The notes beneath the pieces are model-generated. The model did no database searches, was not told where the DNA came from, and worked only from the letters and a program-made list of their open reading frames with translations. Made by a program: the position numbers and the translations under genes. 64,000 nt of DNA from Micromonospora sp. PLK6-60. Lineage in GTDB: Bacteria; Actinomycetota; Actinomycetes; Mycobacteriales; Micromonosporaceae. The stretch is from NCBI RefSeq assembly GCF_019890675.1, contig NZ_JAIOAA010000002.1, positions 310,001-374,000 of the forward strand. Direction: 5' to 3'. Position 1 is the stretch's first letter. Each line of letters begins with the position of its first letter. Below, piece by piece: positions 1 to 8,129 of this stretch.

Positions 1-442
1 CGGCGAGCCGGCGGACCGCCTCGTCCGGGTCCCAGTCCGGGCCGAGCAGATCCGGCCCGAGGTGCCCGACCAGGGACTCCTCCTCCGCAGTCGGCACCAG
101 GGCCAGCTCGTGCAGGTGGTAGCCGACCGCCACCGCGCCGGGGCTGCGCAGCACCACCCGGATCAGGTGCGCCGGCCGGCCCGTCCAACGCTCGCCCGGG
201 GCGTACGCCCGCCAGGCGCCGTCCATCCGCAGGTGGGAGTGGAGGGTGCGGCGGTCGCCGTCCGGGGCGCTGAGCCGGAGCAGCAGGTGCTTGCCCCGGC
301 TCGCCGACTCGCGGACCGTCCAGCCGGTCAGGTCGGTCGTCGCCAGCTGCGGCACCCGGAAGTCCGAGCCGGTCAGGGTGGCGCCGGCCAGCGCGCGGTG
401 CAGCACGCGGGCCGTGTTCCAGACGGTGTCGCCTTCGGGCAC
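1..442 (-). CDS. nei: Fpg/Nei family DNA glycosylase (endonuclease VIII-like), partial
   Basis: Base-excision repair glycosylase/AP lyase for oxidised pyrimidines. The translation from the GTG at 442 begins V-P-E-G-D-T-V-W-N-T-A-R, the family signature; after Met removal Pro2 is the Schiff-base nucleophile and Glu3 the general acid. Further family segments are visible: SRGKHLLL at about residues 55-62 and HSHLRMDGAW at about 76-85. The gene runs off the left edge, so the H2TH and zinc-finger parts are not seen. An ATG slightly upstream is out of frame. It lies 19 bp downstream of the CPCC gene on the same strand and four genes from lhr; nei2 sits beside lhr in mycobacteria. Confidence 0.9.
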   Translation of the reverse strand, partial: MPEGDTVWNTARVLHRALAGATLTGSDFRVPQLATTDLTGWTVRESASRGKHLLLRLSAPDGDRRTLHSHLRMDGAWRAYAPGERWTGRPAHLIRVVLRSPGAVAVGYHLHELALVPTAEEESLVGHLGPDLLGPDWDPDEAVRRLA

Positions 443-461
443 GTGCCCATTGTCCCCTTCG

Positions 462-722
462 TCAGGGGCGTTCGTCGGGGCGGGCCGGGCGGACCAGGTC
501 CTGGTAGCGGGGGTGGCTGGCGCCGTAGACGGCGAAGTTGAGCCGGGCGTGGGCGAGGCTCAGGTCGCCGTTCGGGCCGCCGCGCACCACGTCGGCGTCG
601 GCCTCGGCCTGCCCGTCGTCGGTCCAGAAGCAGACCGGGCAGGTGCCGCCGCCGGTCAGGGCGGCGCAGCAGGGACAGGCGACGGGAACCTCGAGCTCAC
701 CCACCAGAGAAGCATTCCACAC
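462..722 (-). CDS. CPCC cysteine-rich protein
   Basis: Small (86 aa) protein with C-P-C-C at residues 16-19 and C-P-V-C at 28-31, followed by F-W-T-D-D-G, as in the CPCC family of presumed metal-binding proteins of unknown role. The C-terminal half (LSLAHARLNFAVYGASHPRY) also fits the family. The start is uncertain: GTG at 722 gives 15 residues before the first Cys, GTG at 704 gives a shorter form, and neither has a strong ribosome binding site. Probably co-transcribed with the glycosylase gene that follows. Confidence 0.75.
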   Translation of the reverse strand: MWNASLVGELEVPVACPCCAALTGGGTCPVCFWTDDGQAEADADVVRGGPNGDLSLAHARLNFAVYGASHPRYQDLVRPARPDERP

Positions 723-748
723 CGGACGCCGTGAAGCAGCCGGCGAAC

Positions 749-771
749 GGCCCGGTTCCCGGCACCGGGCC
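749..771 (-). terminator. hairpin after the SAM hydroxide adenosyltransferase gene
   Basis: Inverted repeat GGCCCGGT / ACCGGGCC, 8-bp arms with a 7-nt loop, 6 bp past the stop codon of the minus-strand gene ending at 778. It has no T-run, as is usual for high-GC actinobacterial terminators. Confidence 0.5.
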
Positions 772-777
772 GGTACG

Positions 778-1566
778 TCACCGGTCGGCGGTGACGGTGA
801 GCAGCTCGCCGGGGCCGGCCGCCAGCAGGTCGACGGCCCGACCGCCGTTGACCGCCACCGCCACCAGGCCGGCGGAGTCGGCATAGACCACCAGGCCCCC
901 GGCCGGGGTGTCGCCGAACGTCGCGCCGTGCGCCGCGACGTGCCCCGCCACCCGGACCGAGCCGGGCAGCCCGGCCAGCAGCCCGGCCGGCGCGGCGAGC
1001 TGCACGTTGCCGAAGTGGTCCACCGTCAGCACCTCGGCGGTGAAACCGTCGCCGGTACGGCGTACCACCGGGTCGGGCAGCCGGACCAGGTGCTCGGCGG
1101 GCACCGCCGGGCCGGCATCGGCCAGCCGCCCGCCCCGGGCCAGCCGGGCCGCGACCGGGGCGAACACGTCCCGGCCGTGGAAGGTCCGGGACACCAGCGG
1201 CGCCAGCCACGCCGGGTTGGTCAGCTCCACCGCGGCGGTGATCCCGCCGAGGGCGGTGGCCGCGTCGAGCAGCAGGCCGTTGTCCGGACCCACCAGCAGG
1301 CCGCCCGGGGTGTCCAGGGCGACGCCGCGGCGGTCGGTGCCCACCCCCGGGTCCACCACGGCGACGTGCACCGCGGCCGGCAGGTACGGCACGGTCTGGG
1401 CGAGCACCGCGGCGCCCCGGCGGACGTCGGCGGGAGGCACCTGATGGGTCACGTCGAGCACCCGGACCTCGGGCGCGAGGCGGGCGATCACCCCGTGGCA
1501 GGCCGCCACGAAACCGTCGGTCAGGCCGTAGTCGGTGGTCAGCGAGATCCAACCGGTCGGCGGCAT
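778..1566 (-). CDS. SAM hydroxide adenosyltransferase (DUF62 family)
   Basis: 262 aa, full length for the SAM hydrolase/fluorinase-like superfamily, which uses hydroxide to split S-adenosylmethionine into adenosine and methionine. Visible family motifs are TTDYG near residue 12 (the Asp that binds the ribose), H-Q-V-P-P, V-V-D-P-G-V-G-T, G-P-D-N-G-L-L and D-H-F-G-N-V-Q-L. The ATG at 1566 gives the typical short N-terminus (MPPTGWISL); longer in-frame extensions are shadow sequence. No halogenation function is suggested; this subfamily is widespread and its cell role is poorly defined. The divergent lipoprotein gene starts 100 bp away. Confidence 0.9.
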   Translation of the reverse strand: MPPTGWISLTTDYGLTDGFVAACHGVIARLAPEVRVLDVTHQVPPADVRRGAAVLAQTVPYLPAAVHVAVVDPGVGTDRRGVALDTPGGLLVGPDNGLLLDAATALGGITAAVELTNPAWLAPLVSRTFHGRDVFAPVAARLARGGRLADAGPAVPAEHLVRLPDPVVRRTGDGFTAEVLTVDHFGNVQLAAPAGLLAGLPGSVRVAGHVAAHGATFGDTPAGGLVVYADSAGLVAVAVNGGRAVDLLAAGPGELLTVTADR

Positions 1567-1666
1567 GCCGGAAGGGTAGCGGTTGACGGGGGCGCCACGG
1601 ATCGACACCCTCGATCGGCCGACCGGCCGGTGCCTGCCCGCGCGGCCGCTCGGGCAGACTGCCGGA

Positions 1667-2242
1667 GTGACGAAACGCCTTCGCATGATGTCGACCGCCG
1701 CCGCCGTCCTGCTCGCCTTCGGCCTGAGCGCCTGTGGGAAGGACGCCGCGGACCCCGACACCGGCTCCTGGGCGGACGGCCGGTCCCCGGCCCCGACCAG
1801 CAGCGCGGCCGCCGCGCCCGCGCCGACCGCCCCGGCCGCCGCGCCCACGGCAAAGTCCACCAAGGACGCTGCGCCCACCCAGCGCCGGCCCACCGAGAGC
1901 CCGTCCACCCCGCCGTTCACCATGCCCACCAAGGCCGCGAAAACGCCGTCCGCACGCGCCGTCGTCGACGCGTTCCGGGCGGCCGGCCTGAGCGTGCCGA
2001 ACGTCCGCGACCGGACCCGGGACTGCGGGCCGGACGGCCTGGGCATCGGCTGCGCCCAGCTGGTCGCCACCGACGCCGTCACCGTGTACGTCTTCCCCGA
2101 CGAGGCGACCGCGACCAACCAGACCGACATGTGGGGCAGCGACGCGCACCGGTCGGGCGCGGTGGTGCTGAACTACCTGGGCACCCGCACCCCCACCGCC
2201 GAGCGGCAGCGCTACGCCGCGGTCCTCGCCAAACTCGGCTGA
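1667..2242 (+). CDS. putative lipoprotein
   Basis: 191 aa. From the GTG at 1667 the protein opens with a lipoprotein signal: basic VTKRLR, hydrophobic core and lipobox L-S-A-C with Cys23. A low-complexity Ala/Pro/Thr/Lys stretch (about 35-100) acts as a spacer, then a conserved-looking domain of about 80 residues has Cys pairs in RTRDCGPDG and GIGCAQLV that could form a disulfide, ending ERQRYAAVLAKLG. No known family is recognised. It should be exported and tethered to the outer face of the membrane. The function is unknown. Confidence 0.8.
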   Translation: MTKRLRMMSTAAAVLLAFGLSACGKDAADPDTGSWADGRSPAPTSSAAAAPAPTAPAAAPTAKSTKDAAPTQRRPTESPSTPPFTMPTKAAKTPSARAVVDAFRAAGLSVPNVRDRTRDCGPDGLGIGCAQLVATDAVTVYVFPDEATATNQTDMWGSDAHRSGAVVLNYLGTRTPTAERQRYAAVLAKLG

Positions 2243-2290
2243 GCCCCGACCGGCCGGTCGCCCCCGCGCCACGGCCTCGGCACCGGTCCT

Positions 2291-2333
2291 CCCCGCGCCA
2301 CGGCCACCCGCCGCTGTGGCCGGCGCGGCGGGG
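2291..2333. terminator. possible bidirectional terminator between lipoprotein gene and lhr
   Basis: Imperfect GC-rich inverted repeat (CCCCGCGCC...CGGCCA against TGGCCG...GCGGGG) between two convergent genes. The arms have mismatches, so the call is tentative. Confidence 0.35.
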
Positions 2334-5300
2334 TCAGCCGCGCAGCCGCAGGCCGCGCGGGGTGGCCCGGAAGCCGGCCGCGGTCAGCGCGTCGCGCAGC
2401 GGCGAGGAACCCACCGCCTCGCCGTCGGCCCGCTCCACCGACATCGCGCCCAAGGCGCCGGAGTGCACCGCGTCGGCGAGCGCCTTGCCGGCGGCGGTGA
2501 GCGCGTCCGGGTCGTCGGTGAAGGAGAGCAGGGTCCGCCCGCCCCGCTCGACGTAGAGCGCCAGCTCGCCCTCGACCAGCACGACCAGCGCCCCGGCCTT
2601 GCGGCCGGCCCGGTGCCCGGTGGCCGGCGCGGCGCCGTCGCCGGAGTCGACCACCCGCTCCGGCCAGGGCAGCGCGGCGCCGTACGGGTTCGCCGGGTCG
2701 GTGGCCGCCAGCACCAGCGTCGGCCCGCCCCGGCCCCGGACACCCTCACCCGGGTCGGCCAGGGCGCGGAGCCGGTCCACCGCCCCGGGCACCGCGAACT
2801 GGGCCGCCCCCAGGCCCTCGACGAAGTAGCCCCGGCGGGCCGCGCCGCGCTCCTCCAGCGCGGACAGCACCGGGTAGACCGCGGCGAACCCGCCGGTCAC
2901 CTGCTCGGCCACGACCGCGCCCCGGGTCACCACGCCGTGCCGCTCCAGCAGCAGGTCGGCCAGCGCGGCGGCCCGGCGGGTGGGGTCGAGGTCGCGCTCG
3001 GGCAGCCGGGACCAGCGGCCGGCGACGGTCGGCGGGCCGCCCCGGCTGGGCAGCGCCACCCGCCCGGGGCGGCGGTAGCGGGTGCGCGGGGCGGCCGGCC
3101 GGGACCGGTGTGCGCCACCACCACCGAGCGCCGCCCGCAGCGGCGCCAGGGTGTCGTTGGTGAGCTGACCGGCCCAGACCAGGTCCCAGATCGCGGCGGT
3201 CAGCGCGGTGTCGTCGGTGGACCCGACCCGGTCGGCCAGCGAGCGGAAGAAGAGCGCCTGCCCGTCGGCGAGCGCGTCGAGGACCGCCTCGTGCAGCGGC
3301 GTCCGGGCCGCCGCGTCGTCCGGCGGGGGGAGCAGCAGCGGCGCGGTGTCCGCGTACGCCAGGGTGACCCACCCGTCGCCGCCGGAGATCGCGCCGGACC
3401 CGGCCCAGACCACCTCGCCGCCGGCGCAGAGCTCGTCGAGCTGGGCGGGGGAGTAGTCGGCCACCCGGGCGGGCAGCACCAGGCGCTCCAGGGCGGAGGC
3501 GGGCAGCGCGACGCCCTGCAACTGCTCGACGGTGGCGGCGACCGCCTCGACGCCCCGGGCGGACGAGCCGACCTGCTGCCAGCGCGGCAGGAACGTGGCA
3601 AGCGCCCGCGGCGGCACCGGCTCGATCTCCCGGCGCAGCGCGGCCAGCGAGCGGCGGCGCAGCAGCCTCAGCACCTCGGCGTCGCACCACTGGGTGCCGA
3701 CGCTGTCCGGGGCGAACTCGCCGGAGACCACCCGCCCGGTGGCCGCGAGCCGGCGCAGCGCCTGCTCGACGACGAAGACCCCGAGCCCGAACCGGGCGGC
3801 GCAGCTGGCCGCGGCGAACGGGCCGTGGGTCCGGGCGTACCGGGCGACCAGGTCGCCGAGCGGGTCGGCCACCGGCGTCAGGTACGCCTCGGCCACCCCG
3901 ACCGGCAGGGCGGCACCGAGCGCGTCACGCAGCCGGCCGGCGTCCTCCACGCCCACCCAGCGCTCCTCGCCGGCGATCCGGACCGGCAGCACCCGGCGGG
4001 CCGCGGCCAGCTCGGTCAGCCACCCGACCGGTACGCCCCGCTCGGCCAGCTCCGCCTCGCTCAGGTCGCCGACCACCCGGAGCAGCTCGACCACGTCCTC
4101 GGCGTCGCGGGGCCGGCGTTGCTCGGTGCGCCAACGCAACTGCCGTTCGGTCTCGGCGAGCACCGCCGGGTCCAGCAGCTCGCGCAGGTCGACCCGGCCG
4201 AGCAGCTCACCGAGCAGGGCCGAGTCGAGGGCCAGCGCGGCGGCGCGGCGCTCGGCCAGCGGCGCGTCCCCCTCGTAGAGGAACGCCCCGACATAGCCGA
4301 ACAGCAGCGAGCGGGCGAACGGCGACGGGCGTTCGGACTCCACCTCGACCAGGCGCACCTTGCGGCTGCCCAGGTCACGCATCAACGCGGCCAGGGCGGG
4401 CTGGTCGAAGACGTCCTGGAGGCATTCCCGGGCCGCCTCCAGGGTGACCGGGAAGTCGGCGTACTCCCGGGCGACGTCGAGCAGTTGGGCGGCGCGCTGG
4501 CGTTGCTGCCACAGCGGCTGGCGGCGGCGCGGGTCGCGGCGGGGCAGCAGCAGCGAGCGGGCCGCGCACTCCCGGAACCGGCTGGCGAACAGCGCGGACG
4601 TCCCGACGGACTCCTCGACCAGCTGGGCGATCTCGTCGGGCTCGAAGACCACCACGTCCGCGCCGGGCGGCTCGTCGGCCGTGTCGGGGAGCCGGACCAC
4701 GATGCCGTCGTCGGAGGGCATCACCTGGGCGTCCACGCCGTACCGCTCGGCGAGCCGGCGGCCGATCGCGAGCGCCCACGGGCCGTTCACCCGGGCGCCG
4801 AGCACCGAGTGCACGGCGAGTCGCCAGTCGCCCAGCTCGTCGCGGAACCGCTCGACCACCACCGTCCGGTCGTCGGGCAGCGACCGGGTGGCGGCCTGCT
4901 GCTCCCGCAGGTAGGCCAGCAGGTTTCCGGCCGCCCAGTCGTCCAGCCCGCCGGCGCGCAGCGCGGTGACCGCGTCGGCGTCGCTCAGCCGCAGCAGCCC
5001 CCGGACCCGGGCGCCGATCGCCCGGCCCAGCTCCACCGGCCGGCCGAGCTGGTCGCCCTTCCAGAACGGCATCCGGGCGGCCTGGCCGGGGGCGGGGGAG
5101 ACCAGCACCCGGTCGGGGGTGATCTCCTCGATCCGCCAGGACGACGAGCCGAGCAGGAAGACGTCGCCCACCCGCGACTCGTAGACCATCTCCTCGTCCA
5201 GCTCGCCGACCCGGGCGGCGCGCTCCGCGCCGGCCAGGAAGACCCCGAAGAGCCCCCGGTCGGGGATGGTGCCGCCGCTGGTCACGGCGAGCCGCTGGGC

Positions 5301-6926
5301 GCCGGGCCGGCCGGTGAGCACGTCGGCCGCCCGGTCCCAGACCAGCCGGGGACGCAGCTCGGCGAAGGCGGTGGACGGGTAACGGCCGGAGAGCATGTCC
5401 AGCACCGCGTGCAGCGCCGAGTCGGGCAGCTCGGCGAAGGGCGCGGCCCGGCGGACGACCGCGGCCAGGTCGCCGACCCGCCACGGTTCGAGCGCCACCA
5501 TCGCCACGATCTGCTGGGCGAGTACGTCGAGCGGGTTGCGCGGATAGTGCAGTTCCTCGATCGCGCCGGCCCCCATCCGCTCGGCCACCACGGTGCAGGA
5601 GAGCAGGTCGCCCCGGTGCTTCGGGAAGACCACCCCACGGGAGACCGCGCCCACCTGGTGCCCGGCCCGGCCGACGCGTTGCAGCCCGGCGGCCACGCTG
5701 GGCGGCGCCTCGATCTGCACGACCAGGTCGACCGCGCCCATGTCGATGCCCAGCTCCAGGCTGGAGGTGGCCACCACGGCCGGCAGCTGACCGGACTTGA
5801 GCGCCTCCTCGATGTGCTTGCGCTCCTCGCGGGAGACGCTGCCGTGGTGGGCCCGGGCGATCACCGGCGCGGCGCCGGCCGCCGCACCGGACTGGGCCAT
5901 CACCTCGGCGGGTGGGCGGGGGGCCCGCAGCGGCCCGACCTGGCCCGGCTCGTCGGCGCTCAGCCCGTCGGCGCTCAGCTCGTCGGCGCTCAGCTCCTCG
6001 GCGCTCAGCTCCTCGGCGGCCAGCTCGTTGAGCCGGGCGCAGAGCCGCTCGGCGCTGCGCCGCGAGTTGGTGAAGACGATCGTCGAGCGGTGGGACCGGA
6101 TCAGCGCGAGGACCCGCTCCTCGACGGCCGGCCAGATCGAGGCGCGCCGGGGGCCCGGACCACCGAGATCGTCCTCGGGCTCGTCCTGCTCGTCCAGCCG
6201 GGTCATGTCCTCCACCGGCACCTGGACGCTTACCTCGATGGTCTTGTCGCTGGGCGGCTGGACCACCTCGACCGGGCGGGCGCCGCCGAGGAAGCGGGCG
6301 CAGCCGTCGATCGGGCGGACCGTGGCCGACAGCCCGATCCGCTGGGCGGGCCGCTCCAGCAGCGCGTCGAGGCGTTCCAGGGAGAGCGCCAGGTGGGCGC
6401 CGCGCTTCGTGCCGGCGACGGCGTGCACCTCGTCCACGATCACCGTCTCGACCCCGCGCAGCGAGTCCCGTGCCGCGGAGGTGAGCAGCAGGAACAGCGA
6501 CTCGGGGGTGGTGATGAGGATGTCCGGCGGGGTGCGGGCGAAGGCCCGCCGCTCGTCGGCCGGGGTGTCGCCGGTGCGCATGCCGACGGTGATCCCGGGC
6601 GGGGCGATGCCGAGCCGGGTGGCGGCCTGGCGGATGCCGGCCAGCGGGGCGCGCAGGTTGCGCTCGACATCGACCGCGAGCGCCTTGAGCGGGCTGACGT
6701 AGAGCACCCGGCAGCGTCGCCGGGCGTCGGCCGGCGGCGGCTCCTGGGCCAGCCGGTCGAGCGACCAGAGGAAGGCGGCGAGGGTCTTGCCGGAGCCGGT
6801 CGGCGCGACCACCAGCGCGTTGCGCCCGGCGGCCACCGCCTGCCACGCGCCCACCTGGGCGGGCGTGGGCGCCGCGAAGGCCGCGGCGAACCACTCCCGG
6901 GTCGCCGGGCCGAACTCGGTGGTCAC
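2334..6926 (-). CDS. lhr: Lhr-family ATP-dependent helicase
   Basis: Superfamily 2 DNA helicase implicated in DNA repair. From the GTG at 6926 the protein is 1,530 aa, close to mycobacterial Lhr (about 1,510). Motif I is A-P-T-G-S-G-K-T at residues 41-48, followed by V-S-P-L-K-A-L-A (Ia), V-I-V-D-E-V-H (II), L-S-A-T-V-R-P (III), then the helicase C domain (SLELGIDMG, QRVGRAGH). The long C-terminal half (winged-helix and Lhr-CTD) is complete. The start is set by GGGAG seven bases upstream and by family length; the open frame continues upstream through an 18-bp tandem repeat that is not conserved Lhr sequence. A hydrophilic 5-residue repeat (AEELS/ADELS/ADGLS) lies near nucleotides 5950-6015. 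Nei and UdgX homologues nearby suggest a DNA-repair neighbourhood. Confidence 0.95.
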   Translation of the reverse strand: MTTEFGPATREWFAAAFAAPTPAQVGAWQAVAAGRNALVVAPTGSGKTLAAFLWSLDRLAQEPPPADARRRCRVLYVSPLKALAVDVERNLRAPLAGIRQAATRLGIAPPGITVGMRTGDTPADERRAFARTPPDILITTPESLFLLLTSAARDSLRGVETVIVDEVHAVAGTKRGAHLALSLERLDALLERPAQRIGLSATVRPIDGCARFLGGARPVEVVQPPSDKTIEVSVQVPVEDMTRLDEQDEPEDDLGGPGPRRASIWPAVEERVLALIRSHRSTIVFTNSRRSAERLCARLNELAAEELSAEELSADELSADGLSADEPGQVGPLRAPRPPAEVMAQSGAAAGAAPVIARAHHGSVSREERKHIEEALKSGQLPAVVATSSLELGIDMGAVDLVVQIEAPPSVAAGLQRVGRAGHQVGAVSRGVVFPKHRGDLLSCTVVAERMGAGAIEELHYPRNPLDVLAQQIVAMVALEPWRVGDLAAVVRRAAPFAELPDSALHAVLDMLSGRYPSTAFAELRPRLVWDRAADVLTGRPGAQRLAVTSGGTIPDRGLFGVFLAGAERAARVGELDEEMVYESRVGDVFLLGSSSWRIEEITPDRVLVSPAPGQAARMPFWKGDQLGRPVELGRAIGARVRGLLRLSDADAVTALRAGGLDDWAAGNLLAYLREQQAATRSLPDDRTVVVERFRDELGDWRLAVHSVLGARVNGPWALAIGRRLAERYGVDAQVMPSDDGIVVRLPDTADEPPGADVVVFEPDEIAQLVEESVGTSALFASRFRECAARSLLLPRRDPRRRQPLWQQRQRAAQLLDVAREYADFPVTLEAARECLQDVFDQPALAALMRDLGSRKVRLVEVESERPSPFARSLLFGYVGAFLYEGDAPLAERRAAALALDSALLGELLGRVDLRELLDPAVLAETERQLRWRTEQRRPRDAEDVVELLRVVGDLSEAELAERGVPVGWLTELAAARRVLPVRIAGEERWVGVEDAGRLRDALGAALPVGVAEAYLTPVADPLGDLVARYARTHGPFAAASCAARFGLGVFVVEQALRRLAATGRVVSGEFAPDSVGTQWCDAEVLRLLRRRSLAALRREIEPVPPRALATFLPRWQQVGSSARGVEAVAATVEQLQGVALPASALERLVLPARVADYSPAQLDELCAGGEVVWAGSGAISGGDGWVTLAYADTAPLLLPPPDDAAARTPLHEAVLDALADGQALFFRSLADRVGSTDDTALTAAIWDLVWAGQLTNDTLAPLRAALGGGGAHRSRPAAPRTRYRRPGRVALPSRGGPPTVAGRWSRLPERDLDPTRRAAALADLLLERHGVVTRGAVVAEQVTGGFAAVYPVLSALEERGAARRGYFVEGLGAAQFAVPGAVDRLRALADPGEGVRGRGGPTLVLAATDPANPYGAALPWPERVVDSGDGAAPATGHRAGRKAGALVVLVEGELALYVERGGRTLLSFTDDPDALTAAGKALADAVHSGALGAMSVERADGEAVGSSPLRDALTAAGFRATPRGLRLRG

Positions 6927-7324
6927 CGCCGCGCTCCCGCCCGCCGGGCCGCCGCCCGCCGCCAACGGCACTCTCCCGCCCGCCGGGCCGCTGCCCGCCG
7001 CCAACGGCGCGGGGAAGGCCCTGCACCCCGCACCGCACGCGGGAGGCCCCGACGTGCGGCACGTCGCGCCATCGGCGAGACCGGAAGGCCCCACATGCCG
7101 CACATCGCGCCCTCGACCGCGGTCGGACCCTCGGCGGGGGTCGCGCCCTCGGCGGGGGTCGCGCCCTCGGCCAGGGTCGGACCCTCGGCGGGGGTCGCGC
7201 CCTCGGCCAGGGTCGGACCCTCGGCGGGGGTCGCGCCCTCGGCCAAGGTCGGACCCTCGGCCGGGGCCGCAGTCGGGGCGTCCCGGCCGGGGAGGCCGTC
7301 GTTGGCGCCTGCCTGATCCGTCAC
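6923..7324 (-). CDS. possible small leader ORF overlapping the lhr start
   Basis: A GTG at 7324 with AGGA seven bases upstream opens a 133-codon frame whose TGA overlaps the lhr GTG in a GTGA arrangement. The N-terminus (MTDQAGANDGLPGRD) is acidic and plausible. The middle is a six-residue repeat made by the 18-bp tandem repeat, and the end is Arg-rich and looks like chance sequence. It could be a coupled leader peptide, a decayed lhr N-terminus or a spurious frame. Weak support. Confidence 0.2.
   Translation of the reverse strand: MTDQAGANDGLPGRDAPTAAPAEGPTLAEGATPAEGPTLAEGATPAEGPTLAEGATPAEGATPAEGPTAVEGAMCGMWGLPVSPMARRAARRGLPRAVRGAGPSPRRWRRAAARRAGECRWRRAAARRAGARR
7041..7110. repeat. two degenerate copies of a 29-30 bp repeat containing a palindrome
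   Basis: The copies at 7041-7070 and 7082-7110 share GG(G/A)AGGCCCC, the core (GACGTGCGGCACGTCG against ACATGCCGCACATCG) and CGCGCC. The first copy holds a perfect inverted repeat CGACGTGC-g-GCACGTCG at 7050-7066. It lies upstream of lhr and next to the 18-bp tandem array. Confidence 0.5.
7121..7264. repeat. tandem array, 8 copies of an 18-bp unit
   Basis: Eight head-to-tail 18-bp units, alternating GGTCGGACCCTCGGCGGG and GGTCGCGCCCTCGGCCAG types with one or two substitutions each. The length is a multiple of three, so any frame across it stays open; on the minus strand one frame reads AEGPTL/AEGATP. It fills most of the lhr upstream region. Confidence 0.9.
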
Positions 7325-7420
7325 GCCTCCATCCTGCCCCGCCGGTCCGACAGTCGACCGGTCCGCGCGAGCGACCTGTCCGACTGTGGGCCCTTACATG
7401 CCAGATCAAGATGGTTGATG

Positions 7421-7439
7421 TGTTAAGTCTTACTTAACA
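7421..7439. promoter_or_regulatory. perfect 8-3-8 inverted repeat, operator candidate
   Basis: TGTTAAGT-N3-ACTTAACA is AT-rich in a very GC-rich background and sits 67 bp upstream of the small gene at 7506. AT-rich sequence continues to about 7475 (AACATAAAGTAACTT). Dyads of this form are typical binding sites for dimeric helix-turn-helix repressors. Confidence 0.5.
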
Positions 7440-7505
7440 GCTTGCTAGCCGCCCGCAACATAAAGTAACTTCTTCCGCAACGGGGCATCGGGTGGAGGAA
7501 TGCGG

Positions 7506-7883
7506 ATGGCGGTCGAGGAGGCTCGCTTCACGCCCGGCACCGACGTGCTCATCCGCAAGGTCGACGGTCATCTCGCCGCGCTCCGCGCCACCCTGCGCGG
7601 CGCCGAGCTGGAGCTGGCCGAGCGGCTCGCCGACTGCCTCAAGGAGCTGGTCGTCGGCACCGCGCAGGCCAGCGCCGCCGACCGGGGCCAGGTGCGGGCC
7701 GCCGTGCACTTCTTCGTCCTGCGGCGGGAGAGCCGGGGCCGGCTGCTGTCGGTGCGTTCGCTGGCCGCGGCCCAGCGGGTGGTGAACCGGGTGGCCCACC
7801 AGCTCGACCGGCCCGACCTCGCCGTCGAGGTCCGCCCGACCCGCGGGGCGGCGCTCTCCACCGGCGACACCGCCCGGCGCTGA
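7506..7883 (+). CDS. hypothetical protein
   Basis: 125 aa. The ATG at 7506 has GGAGG seven bases upstream; an ATG at 7500 is too close to that site. The sequence is soluble and alpha/beta-like with no signal peptide: MAVEEARFTPGTDVLIRK, a helix-like stretch rich in Leu/Glu (GAELELAERLADCLKELV), then AAVHFFVLRRESRGRLLSVRSLAAAQRVVNRVAH. No family is recognised. It has its own upstream region with the AT-rich dyad at 7421 and is separate from the mrp operon, so it may be a singly regulated gene. Confidence 0.7.
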   Translation: MAVEEARFTPGTDVLIRKVDGHLAALRATLRGAELELAERLADCLKELVVGTAQASAADRGQVRAAVHFFVLRRESRGRLLSVRSLAAAQRVVNRVAHQLDRPDLAVEVRPTRGAALSTGDTARR

Positions 7884-7903
7884 CCCGCGCCGGCCGGCCT
7901 CGG

Positions 7904-7954
7904 CGATGATCATCGGCTGCTGAGCCACTCGACACGCCGAGAGCAGTACTGCTC
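7904..7954. promoter_or_regulatory. two perfect palindromes upstream of the mrp operon
   Basis: CGATGATCATCG at 7904-7915 and GAGCAGTACTGCTC at 7941-7954 are loopless palindromes between the small gene ending at 7883 and mrpA. They could be operators for mrp or part of a terminator. Nothing else coding is seen in 7884-8129. Confidence 0.35.
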
Positions 7955-8129
7955 ACCTGCCAACGATCATGGCGCGGCGTGGACCCGAGCAGGCGGAGGC
8001 CAGTCAGCGCCCGGAACCGGTCGGTGGCCAATCTGGCGAAAACCGCCCGTCGGCACGCGAATTCCCGTCTGATCGTTCGTGGCCGGACTTTCCCGCCCGG
8101 CGCGCCGCCGGCTCGACGGGGGAGGACGG

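Noticed and set aside
7121-7264. CRISPR-like array
   Set aside because: Units are contiguous with no spacers; it is a simple tandem repeat.
2316-7316. A 1,666-codon plus-strand open frame opposite lhr
   Set aside because: It is antisense to a clearly conserved helicase; its sequence is Arg/Gly/Pro/Gln-rich with no domain, as expected from codon bias at high GC.
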